This document shows positions 5,970-12,768 of a DNA stretch of 14,939 nt, one piece after another. Each line of letters starts with the position of its first letter. The stretch's first letter is position 1. This DNA is from an uncultured Actinomycetes bacterium (GTDB lineage Bacteria; Actinomycetota; Acidimicrobiia; Acidimicrobiales; RAAP-2). The DNA lies in assembly GCA_903826715.1 (NCBI GenBank), contig CAIKFN010000013.1, positions 1 through 14,939 of the forward strand, in the 5' to 3' direction. Below the pieces are notes generated by a model. It had not been told where the DNA came from, did not search any database, and worked only from the letters and a program-made list of their open reading frames with translations. The translations under genes were made by a program, and so were the position numbers.

Positions 5970-7193
5970 ATGAATTCTCGCCGACCCGGATTTCGTCCTC
6001 CAGCGCCACCACGACCTCATCGCCATGAGCCAGTGGTGTATTTACGACGACGTATTCTTACTGTCGCCGCAATTTTAACTGTGATCGTTGTTGGTTACTA
6101 CGGAATAACCTTGGGTGCAGCGCTAACGAATCCTTCGCTCGGGGCGAATACTTCAGCTCGTGCAGCTGAGTGGGGGCGCTCAAATGGACTTGGCTTTTTA
6201 GTTACGTGGGCAGAGAATCTCGCTTACAAGTTGAGTCCGCCAAAAGTTGGTGGGGCACCATCTGATTCCCAGTTCGGATCTGGACCAACTGCCGTGAAGG
6301 TTCCTGCAGGAGGTCACCTGCCAACGCCAATAAACATCGTTTCACCGGCGGCGAGTCCTCTCCCGGGTGAAGGTGTTTGGCACGTTGCTGGTCGCACAAC
6401 AGCGAGTGGTATCCCAACTATGTATGAAGCGTTCGTGCGACCAGACGCGATTCACACCAGTTACGTAGTTGGAGTTGCGTGGATGGACCCAACGCTTCTA
6501 AAAGCACAGCTTTACTCGGGATCTCAGATTCCTGGAGGGGGCCCTTACAAATACTCTGCACCAATTAAACCAGCGGACTCGATGAATCTCGTAGCGTCAT
6601 TTAACGCAGGGTTTCGTATGAAAGATGCCAACGGTGGCTACTACACCCAAGGTAAAACCATTATTCCACTTCGAAAGGGAGCGGCGTCTGCAGTGATTTT
6701 TAAAGATGGAACTATGACGGTCGCTGCATGGGGCAATGAGGTAGTAATGAATAATCAAATTGCTTCAGTTCGCCAAAATCTAGATCTCATTGTCAATAAG
6801 GGGAAAATTGTCTCTGGATTAGGCAATTCGAATTACAAGTCGTGGGGAACGACTGTGAAGAACGTATACAACGTTTGGCGTTCTGGTGTTGGTGTAACCA
6901 GCAATGGAGCAATCATCTACGCCGGTGGACCATCGCTCTCAATCTCTGACCTCGCGAACGTAATGGTTCGCGCAGGCGCGATTAGAGCCATGGAAATGGA
7001 CATCAACACTGACTGGGTCACGTTTAGTTCCTTCACTGGTCCACTAAATACCGTTACAACTGCAGCGAACGGCAAGGACTTGCTTCCAACAATGATGGAA
7101 CAACCCGGTCACTTATTCGCCAACTGGTGGACACGCGACTTTTACACGATGACTCTTCGAACTAATCAAACTGTCGCTAAGGCAAAGGGCTAG
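5970..7193 (+). CDS. Membrane-anchored phosphodiester glycosidase (NAGPA/DUF2233 family)
   Basis: This is a 407-residue protein with a Pro/Arg-rich cytoplasmic start, one transmembrane helix (about 27-50), a linker, and a C-terminal domain (about 135-392) that resembles the phosphodiester glycosidase family (PF09992). Recognisable parts are ASFNAGF (209-215), GGYYTQGK (222-229), an FKDG hairpin (244-247), GVGVTSNGAIIYAGG (306-320) and RAGAIRAMEMDINTDW (334-349), which corresponds to the family's LDGGGS active-site region but with INTD instead of GGGS. The best-studied member, the human uncovering enzyme, removes GlcNAc from a GlcNAc-1-phosphodiester. Bacterial members are poorly characterised. 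The domain should face the cell wall. Its stop TAG shares the palindrome CTAG with the stop of the convergent dprE2. The family call is fairly secure; substrate and activity are not known. Confidence 0.82.
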   Translation: MNSRRPGFRPPAPPRPHRHEPVVYLRRRILTVAAILTVIVVGYYGITLGAALTNPSLGANTSARAAEWGRSNGLGFLVTWAENLAYKLSPPKVGGAPSDSQFGSGPTAVKVPAGGHLPTPINIVSPAASPLPGEGVWHVAGRTTASGIPTMYEAFVRPDAIHTSYVVGVAWMDPTLLKAQLYSGSQIPGGGPYKYSAPIKPADSMNLVASFNAGFRMKDANGGYYTQGKTIIPLRKGAASAVIFKDGTMTVAAWGNEVVMNNQIASVRQNLDLIVNKGKIVSGLGNSNYKSWGTTVKNVYNVWRSGVGVTSNGAIIYAGGPSLSISDLANVMVRAGAIRAMEMDINTDWVTFSSFTGPLNTVTTAANGKDLLPTMMEQPGHLFANWWTRDFYTMTLRTNQTVAKAKG

Positions 7194-7957
7194 CGCTTCA
7201 TCACCTTGCTCCAGATCTGATTAGGCATCAGACGCATGGCAATGGAGACGTACTTAAGAATTGGCGGGCTCCAGATAACGAGGTCATTGCTCGCGAGTCC
7301 ACGCATAGTGTTCTCAGCAACTTCATTAACTCCAGTAGTAAATGGTGCTTCTTTTTGGCCGGCTGTCATCTTCGAGCGAACAAAGCCCGGGCGAAGTAGT
7401 TGCAACGAAACGCCAGTTCCCTTCAGCGACTCTGCAACTCCCTGGCACAAACGGTCGAGCCCGGCTTTAGCTCCAGAGTAAAGATACGCGTCACGGTAAA
7501 CACGCACTGACGCTACGGATGAAATAACAAGAATTCTTCCATTACCCTGTGCCACTAAACGTCGACGAATCTCACCGAGTGCAGCTACTGGCCACGTGTA
7601 GTTCACGTCTGCCATACGTGCTGAGCCAAGTGAGTCATTTTCAAGTGCACGCTGGTCACCAAGCAGCCCGACAGCGATGATCACAAGATCTACGTTTTCT
7701 CCAACTTTGTCAAAGGCGTCAGATACTGTTTCGCCGGCTTTGCTCACTTCTTCTGCTTGAAAGAGAAGCGTGTCTGTTTTGGTGGCTCCGTATTCATGCG
7801 CTTCTTTAGCGGCTTCATCTAAGAGTTGCTGATTTCTTCCAGCGAGCACAACAGTGTGAGCGCGCGCAGTGCAGAGTTTCTTCGTGATGGCTCGTGCAAT
7901 GTCAGAGCTTCCTCCGAGCACGATGACGTTCTGTGGTTGGCCAAATGCATTTTCCAT
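7190..7957 (-). CDS. dprE2: Decaprenylphosphoryl-2-keto-ribose reductase (DprE2), SDR family
   Basis: This is a 255-residue short-chain dehydrogenase that reduces the 2-keto intermediate made by DprE1 to decaprenylphosphoryl-D-arabinose with NADH. Visible features are the nucleotide-binding loop VLGGSSDIA (13-21), IAVGLLGD (94-101), the catalytic N119 in DVNYT, S146/S147 in VISSVAS, and the Y160-SGA-K164 catalytic pair. The patterns GLLGD, AGLD, LLRPGFVRSKM and KEAPFT closely match my recollection of M. tuberculosis DprE2 (Rv3791), and the length matches too. It is the last gene of the ubiA-dprE1-dprE2 operon, 4 bp after the dprE1 stop. A good Shine-Dalgarno sequence (AGGAAG on the minus strand, about 7966-7971) lies inside the end of dprE1, so translation is likely coupled. 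Confidence 0.92.
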   Translation of the reverse strand: MENAFGQPQNVIVLGGSSDIARAITKKLCTARAHTVVLAGRNQQLLDEAAKEAHEYGATKTDTLLFQAEEVSKAGETVSDAFDKVGENVDLVIIAVGLLGDQRALENDSLGSARMADVNYTWPVAALGEIRRRLVAQGNGRILVISSVASVRVYRDAYLYSGAKAGLDRLCQGVAESLKGTGVSLQLLRPGFVRSKMTAGQKEAPFTTGVNEVAENTMRGLASNDLVIWSPPILKYVSIAMRLMPNQIWSKVMKR

Positions 7958-7961
7958 GTTT

Positions 7962-9293
7962 CTATCTTCCTATGTGGAGTCGACGACTGAGGTCGCTTAC
8001 GAGACGGTGCTCAGGGTCAACGCGATCTTTAATACTAAGAAATTCACCAAGTCTTGGGTACATTGCATGTACTTTGTCGTGACTGAGGCGAGCGTCCTTG
8101 GCGAAGTAAATACGCCCACCAGCGCTGAGCACCATTTCGTCAAGGTCATCAAGTACTTGGGGGAGCGCACTCGGCCCCACGGGAAGATCAAGTGCGAGAG
8201 TCCACCCGGGAATAGGAAAAGACAGCAGACCGTTATTAGAAGGGCCGAAGCGCTTTAATACTGCGAGGAAACTTGGAACTCCAGAGGTCGAAAGTCGTTC
8301 AATCGCCTTTACGACTGTTTCTCCTGCACTGTCTGGGACTGCGAACTGGTACTGAACAAATCCACGCTTGCCATAGAGGCGGTTCCAATCACGTACACCG
8401 TCGAGTGGGTGAAAAAACGCTGAGAGAGACTGCGGTTGGGCCAACTTCTTCTTTGGCGCAGCCCTAAACCAGAGCTCATTGAAGGCCTTGATCGTAAATG
8501 AGTTAAGCAGTCCACTCGGTGCATCAAAAGGAACAAACAGTTTTGCTGGTTTAGGTCCTTCTAGTTTCTTTGTAGGGGCGTCAGACTTCTTCGCGTGGTC
8601 ACCCCTCGTGAGGATGGCACGACCCATTGACGATCCCTTGGTCATGCAGTCAACCCACGCAACGGAGTACTTATAGGCGTCATCGCCACTCTTCATGGCG
8701 CTCATGACGGCATCAAGATTTTCGTAACGTTCAGTGTCTACTAGTACTAGGTCGGTTTCAATCTTTAACATCTTCAAGGTAACAGTGGTAATAACTCCCG
8801 TTAGCCCCATGCCGCCGATTGTGGCCCAGAAGAGTTCGCCGTCGTTAGTAGGAGAGATGGTGAATGCTCCCTGAGGGGTGATGATGCGCATTTCAAGAAC
8901 GTGATTTCCGAGTGATCCATCGAGGTGGTGATTCTTTCCGTGCACGTCTGCAGCTACTGCGCCACCGAGTGTGACTTGGCGAGTTCCAGGAGTCACTGGA
9001 ACAAACCAGCCCTGGGGGATAGAGAAACTCAAGAGTTCATCTATCGATGTTCCAGCGCCAACTGTTACGACACCGTCATATGAAATGACACCTACGCCGT
9101 CGAGGTCGCGGTTGTCAATTACTGTGCCACCACCAAGTTGGGCTGCGTCACCGTAACTGCGACCAAGGCCGCGAGCAATGAACTCTTTGGCGGTTGCTAT
9201 GTCCTTGATGATCTCAAGTTCAGTTGCTGGGCTTATGACGTCAGAAACCGATGGTGAGGTGCGTCCCCACCCGTACAGAGTTTCTTTGCTCAT
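7962..9293 (-). CDS. dprE1: Decaprenylphosphoryl-beta-D-ribose 2'-oxidase (DprE1), FAD-dependent
   Basis: This is a 443-residue VAO-type flavoprotein that oxidises decaprenylphosphoryl-ribose at C2', the first half of the epimerisation to arabinose. The FAD domain shows ARGLGRSYGD (40-49), PGTRQVTLGGAVAADVHGKNHH (102-123) and ELFWATIGGMGLTG (153-166). The substrate domain shows FHPLDGVRDWNRLYG (294-308), GFVQYQF (311-317), LSFPIPGW (357-364) and FAKDAR (397-402) with Lys399, the equivalent of essential Lys418 in M. tuberculosis. Ala367 (codon at 8195-8193) replaces Cys387, the covalent target of benzothiazinones. The ATG overlaps the ubiA TGA in a 4-bp ATGA. Similarity along the whole length makes the assignment strong; the class is otherwise known for membrane-associated DPA synthesis. 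Confidence 0.95.
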   Translation of the reverse strand: MSKETLYGWGRTSPSVSDVISPATELEIIKDIATAKEFIARGLGRSYGDAAQLGGGTVIDNRDLDGVGVISYDGVVTVGAGTSIDELLSFSIPQGWFVPVTPGTRQVTLGGAVAADVHGKNHHLDGSLGNHVLEMRIITPQGAFTISPTNDGELFWATIGGMGLTGVITTVTLKMLKIETDLVLVDTERYENLDAVMSAMKSGDDAYKYSVAWVDCMTKGSSMGRAILTRGDHAKKSDAPTKKLEGPKPAKLFVPFDAPSGLLNSFTIKAFNELWFRAAPKKKLAQPQSLSAFFHPLDGVRDWNRLYGKRGFVQYQFAVPDSAGETVVKAIERLSTSGVPSFLAVLKRFGPSNNGLLSFPIPGWTLALDLPVGPSALPQVLDDLDEMVLSAGGRIYFAKDARLSHDKVHAMYPRLGEFLSIKDRVDPEHRLVSDLSRRLHIGR

Positions 9294-10198
9294 CCGTAGA
9301 TACCTATGTAGATAAGTGCAATCCAGATGAGACCGAGCACTTGTACCACACGGTCGTGCAGCACGAGGTCTTCTGGTGACTGGCCATTTCCAGCTCCAGC
9401 GGAGCGCATGATAAACAAAATTGCAAAGACCACTGGAACAACCGTTAAGCGAATCGGGACAATGTGGTGATGCAGTGACGAGAGTCCGGTGGATGAAGTA
9501 TCAAATGCCCAGAGGCAGTACCCGGTGACGACGACTGTTGCGCACATGGTGAGAGCAGAGTGCAGGAACTGGGGGGTGTACTCAGAGAGAACCTTTCGTG
9601 TTCCACTAAGGCCCACGTTCTTTAACTCACTTGAGCGTTTACCTGTTACGAGGAAGAGTGCGCCAAAGGAGATGACCACGAGGAACCATGTTGAAACAAA
9701 AATGTGTGACGCGACTGCACCGGCGTAGGCGCGTAGAAAGAAACCACTCGCCACAGCGCCAAGTTCAAGGACTGGGACATCTTTTAAGAAGAATGAGTAC
9801 GAGATTGAAATTATGAGATACAACCCGAGAATTAAGAAGAGTCCTTGCGGGTGCCAGAGTGCGAATGGAATGGCGAAAGCAATAATTGCAAGGACAACTG
9901 ACGCAATGTAGGCAACACCCTTTGATAGCTCACCGGACGCAATCGCACGGAACTGCTTTTTAGGGTGCTGACGATCTTGGTCAATGTCTCTTAGATCATT
10001 CAGGATGTAAATAGCTGAAGAGAGTGCGCAGAAGGAAAGGAACGCTGCACCAGTGTGGCGAATGACTCCCTCATTATGAATCTCACCAGCGGCAGCAGGA
10101 GCAATTCCGATAAGGACGTTCTTTACCCACTGAACAGGGCGCATCGCAGAAATAAGGGCGCGGACTGGACCTCTGGGGGTCTGTGGGTTTCGGCTCAC
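9290..10198 (-). CDS. ubiA: Decaprenyl-phosphate phosphoribosyltransferase (DPPR synthase, UbiA family)
   Basis: This is a polytopic prenyltransferase that transfers 5-phosphoribose from PRPP to decaprenyl phosphate, the committed step of DPA synthesis. Signatures are MRPVQWVKNVLI near the start, the metal-binding NDLRDIDQDRQHP motif (about 67-79), FRAIASGE after it, ELGAVASGFFLRAYAGAVA, LVTGKRSSEL and SPEDLVLHDRVVQVLGL near the end. These align with M. tuberculosis Rv3806c. The frame is open to an ATG at 10312, but that start adds 38 unmatched residues and would overlap the divergent mutase gene. GTG at 10198-10196 gives 302 residues, the length I recall for Rv3806c. The GTG has only an adjacent purine stretch (AAGAGGG), too close for a normal ribosome-binding site, so it may be leaderless. 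It is the first gene of the operon. Confidence 0.9.
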   Translation of the reverse strand: MSRNPQTPRGPVRALISAMRPVQWVKNVLIGIAPAAAGEIHNEGVIRHTGAAFLSFCALSSAIYILNDLRDIDQDRQHPKKQFRAIASGELSKGVAYIASVVLAIIAFAIPFALWHPQGLFLILGLYLIISISYSFFLKDVPVLELGAVASGFFLRAYAGAVASHIFVSTWFLVVISFGALFLVTGKRSSELKNVGLSGTRKVLSEYTPQFLHSALTMCATVVVTGYCLWAFDTSSTGLSSLHHHIVPIRLTVVPVVFAILFIMRSAGAGNGQSPEDLVLHDRVVQVLGLIWIALIYIGIYG

Positions 10199-10274
10199 CC
10201 CTCTTACGCTACTAACTGGTAAATACTTAGAGTTTCCACTTGAAAATGAACGGTCTTTAGGCCATCTATGCTGA
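10199..10274. promoter_or_regulatory. Short divergent promoter region between ubiA and the mutase subunit
   Basis: About 76 bases separate the chosen ubiA start from the mutase ORF start. On the plus strand, TATGCT at 10267-10272 sits 8 bases before the ATG at 10281, a leaderless-like arrangement. On the minus strand, TAGCGT is followed by 7 bases and the ubiA GTG, a similar arrangement. Neither strand shows a clear -35 hexamer or Shine-Dalgarno sequence. The region must drive both the DPA operon and probably the mutase-sucCD genes, so a promoter here is likely even though the exact elements are uncertain. Confidence 0.4.
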
Positions 10275-10694
10275 ATGGCGATGGAGCGCACATATCGAGT
10301 CGTAGTTGCCAAACCTGGCCTTGATGGCCATGACCGTGGGGCAAAAGTTATAGCTCGCGCTCTTCGTGACGCTGGGTTTGAAGTCGTCTACACCGGTCTT
10401 CACCAGACTCCAGAACAAATCGTGCAAGCAGTCATTCAAGAAGACGCTGACGCACTTGGGCTCTCGCTACTTTCTGGTGCTCACCTCGTTCTCGTTCCTC
10501 GAATCTTTGACCTCCTAAAGGCCAATGGCCGTGAAGACGTGTTGCTACTTGTTGGTGGCATTATTCCTGAAGACGACATTCCTTCGCTTGAAAAGTTAGG
10601 TGTAGCTCGAGTCTTTACTCCAGGCTCATCACTTGGCGAAATTGATACGTGGCTCGAGTCAGCACTCGACGCACGTGAAAAATCGCAGTTGTAG
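10275..10694 (+). CDS. Stand-alone B12-binding subunit of an acyl-CoA mutase (IcmB/methylmalonyl-CoA mutase small-subunit type)
   Basis: This 139-residue protein consists only of the cobalamin-binding Rossmann-like domain of B12-dependent acyl-CoA mutases. It carries the base-off/His-on motif D17-x-H19-xx-G22 in KPGLDGHDRG, then YTGLHQTPEQIV (40-51), LSLLSGAH (63-70) and LLVGGIIPEDDIP (about 91-103). The catalytic TIM-barrel subunit is not in the window, so it must be encoded elsewhere. Possible holoenzymes are methylmalonyl-, isobutyryl-, 2-hydroxyisobutyryl- or ethylmalonyl-CoA mutase. The sequence and the position near pcrA and sucC recall Streptomyces icmB. ATG at 10281 is an alternative start, 2 codons shorter. 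The gene ends 36 bp before sucC with no visible terminator and may be cotranscribed with it. Confidence 0.9.
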   Translation: MAMERTYRVVVAKPGLDGHDRGAKVIARALRDAGFEVVYTGLHQTPEQIVQAVIQEDADALGLSLLSGAHLVLVPRIFDLLKANGREDVLLLVGGIIPEDDIPSLEKLGVARVFTPGSSLGEIDTWLESALDAREKSQL

Positions 10695-10730
10695 TACTTC
10701 GTTTTATCCCCCGAAATGAAAGAACAGTAA

Positions 10731-11870
10731 ATGGACCTTTTTGAATATCAAGGAAAGCAGTATTTCTCGCGTTACGGCATTGCAGTATCGCCAGGTGATG
10801 TTGCAGACACAGTTGAAGAAGCTATTGCTGTTGCTGAGCGCATTGGTTACCCAGTTGTTGTTAAGGCGCAGGTAAAAGTTGGTGGTCGCGGAAAAGCTGG
10901 CGGTGTAAAGCTCGCTGACAACATTGACGAAGTTCGACTCCACGCTGGGAACATTCTCGGACTCGACATTAAGGGTCACATTGTTCGCCGTATCTGGATT
11001 GAACGCTCGAGTGACATCTCTAAGGAGTACTACGCATCGTTCACACTTGATCGACCAAACAAGACGCACCTCGGAATGTTGAGTGCACAAGGTGGCGTTG
11101 AGATTGAAGTTGTTGCAGAAGAGAATCCTGACGCCATTGCGTTCTTGTCGATTGATCCAGTTCGTGGGCTCGACATTGAAACGTCACGTCGCTGGGTTGC
11201 TGAAGCAAACCTCGATGAAGTTGCCCGTGAACAAGCCGCACAAATTCTTGTAAAGCTCTACGAGTGCTACACCCAGGGTGACTGCGACCTCGCAGAAATT
11301 AATCCACTTATTCTCACCCCAGACAATAAGGTCCACGCGCTTGACGCGAAGGTGACGTTGGACGAGAACGCTTCGTACCGTCACCCAGAATGGGAAGAGT
11401 ACCGCGCCACAGAAACTGAAGATCCTCGCGAAAAGATGGCGAAGGAAAAGGGACTTAACTACATAGGTCTCGACGGTGACGTTGGAATTATTGCTAACGG
11501 TGCGGGACTCGCAATGTCAACGCTCGACGTTGTTAACCAGGTAGGCGGCAGTGCCGCAAACTTCCTCGACATTGGTGGAGGCGCTAACGCTGACGTTATG
11601 GCTTCAGCACTCGAAGTTATTAACTCTGACCCGAAGGTGAAAGTCATCTTTGTAAACATCTTCGGAGGAATCACCCGAGTCGATGACGTTGCTAACGGTG
11701 TCCTAGAAGCACTTAAGCGCGTAAAGATTGATGCACCAATTGTTCTTCGACTGGACGGAACAAACGCAGTTGAGGGACGTTCAATTTTGGCCCCTCACCT
11801 CAACAGCAAATTAGTTATGGAACCCACAATGTTGGACGCCGCACGCAGTGCCGTGGCCTTCACAAAATAA
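10731..11870 (+). CDS. sucC: Succinyl-CoA synthetase beta subunit (ATP-grasp)
   Basis: This 379-residue subunit of the TCA-cycle enzyme interconverts succinyl-CoA and succinate with formation of a nucleoside triphosphate. The N-terminus MDLFEYQGKQYFSRYG is typical of SucC. The ATP-grasp fold shows VVKAQVKVGGRGKAGGVKL (49-67) and the metal-binding LAEINPL segment, and the C-terminal ligase domain shows NFLDIGGGA and VNIFGGITR followed by VLRLDGTNAVEGR. The length fits the family (about 380-395). The region just upstream has only a weak GAAAGAA ribosome-binding site. The gap to sucD is 9 bp, so the two subunits are made from one message. Placement after a B12 mutase subunit is logical because methylmalonyl-CoA mutase yields succinyl-CoA. 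Confidence 0.97.
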   Translation: MDLFEYQGKQYFSRYGIAVSPGDVADTVEEAIAVAERIGYPVVVKAQVKVGGRGKAGGVKLADNIDEVRLHAGNILGLDIKGHIVRRIWIERSSDISKEYYASFTLDRPNKTHLGMLSAQGGVEIEVVAEENPDAIAFLSIDPVRGLDIETSRRWVAEANLDEVAREQAAQILVKLYECYTQGDCDLAEINPLILTPDNKVHALDAKVTLDENASYRHPEWEEYRATETEDPREKMAKEKGLNYIGLDGDVGIIANGAGLAMSTLDVVNQVGGSAANFLDIGGGANADVMASALEVINSDPKVKVIFVNIFGGITRVDDVANGVLEALKRVKIDAPIVLRLDGTNAVEGRSILAPHLNSKLVMEPTMLDAARSAVAFTK

Positions 11871-11879
11871 GGACTAAAG

Positions 11880-12764
11880 ATGAGTATTTTTGTAGACGAA
11901 AACACCAAAGTAATTGTTCAAGGCATTACCGGGGGACAGGGTCGTTTTCACGGGCTACGTAACCGTGACTACGGCACCAAAATTGTTGGTGGAGTAACTC
12001 CAGGCAAGGGTGGCACTGACGTTGACGGCATTCCTGTTTTCAACACAGTGAAAGAAGCAGTAGCGGCGACTGGTGCAACTGCATCGTTCGTATCAGTTCC
12101 ACCAAAGTTTGCCGCAGCAGCGATTCTTGAAGCTGCTGAAGGTGGCATCACGTTCATTGTTTGCATCACTGAAGGAATCCCTGCTCACGATGAAGCGGTG
12201 ACCTACAACCGACTCGTTGAAGAGTATCCAGGCGTTCGACTTCTTGGCCCTAACTGCCCAGGCATCATCAGCCCCGGAAAATGCAACATTGGAATTACTT
12301 CTGGGGACATTGCGCTTCCTGGTGGACCGGTGGGAATTGTTTCCAGGTCCGGAACACTTACCTACCAAGCGCTGCACGAACTCAGCCAACAAGGTATTGG
12401 CCAGACCACGTGTGTAGGAATCGGTGGAGACCCAGTTCCTGGAACGAACTTCATTGACTGCCTCGCCGCATTCGAAGCTGACCCTGAAACAAAGGCAGTC
12501 ATGATGATTGGTGAAATCGGTGGTTCTGAAGAAGAGCGTGCTGCCGAGTGGATTAAGGCCAACATGACCAAGCCAGTTGTCTCCTACATTGCTGGTGTTA
12601 CTGCTCCTGCGGGCAAGAAGATGGGCCACGCTGGCGCCATTATTTCTGGATCAAAGGGAACAGCACAAGCCAAGATGGACGCACTTCGCGAAGCTGGTGT
12701 TTTTGTTTGCGCAAATCCAACCGAAGCCGGACAGAAGATGGTCGAAATCGTTAGGGCGATGTAA
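11880..12764 (+). CDS. sucD: Succinyl-CoA synthetase alpha subunit
   Basis: This 294-residue subunit binds CoA and carries the phosphohistidine. The N-terminal CoA-binding domain shows VIVQGITGGQGRFH (11-24), GGVTPGKGGT and VPPKFAAAAILEA. Further on are LLGPNCPGIISPGKCNIGI (121-139), SRSGTLTYQ (155-163) and GIGGDPVPGTNFID (180-193). The active-site histidine is His250 in KKMGHAGAIISG, equivalent to His246 in E. coli. A good ribosome-binding site (AAGGAC) spans the sucC stop, 5 to 6 bases before the ATG. Length and motifs are normal. The following purN begins only 4 bases after the stop. Confidence 0.97.
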   Translation: MSIFVDENTKVIVQGITGGQGRFHGLRNRDYGTKIVGGVTPGKGGTDVDGIPVFNTVKEAVAATGATASFVSVPPKFAAAAILEAAEGGITFIVCITEGIPAHDEAVTYNRLVEEYPGVRLLGPNCPGIISPGKCNIGITSGDIALPGGPVGIVSRSGTLTYQALHELSQQGIGQTTCVGIGGDPVPGTNFIDCLAAFEADPETKAVMMIGEIGGSEEERAAEWIKANMTKPVVSYIAGVTAPAGKKMGHAGAIISGSKGTAQAKMDALREAGVFVCANPTEAGQKMVEIVRAM

Positions 12765-12768
12765 CGCA

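Noticed and set aside
10199..10312. Longer ubiA reading frame starting at ATG 10312 (340 residues)
   Set aside because: The extra 38 residues do not resemble the family, and the frame would overlap the start of the divergent mutase gene, which has a clear N-terminus. GTG 10198 gives the family length of 302.
12093..12629. 178-residue antisense ORF opposite sucD
   Set aside because: It is a shadow frame of a strongly conserved gene, with no recognisable domain and no ribosome-binding site that I can see.
12577..12768. Upstream extension of the purN frame inside sucD
   Set aside because: It is an out-of-frame reading of the conserved sucD 3' end; PurN similarity begins only after 12769.
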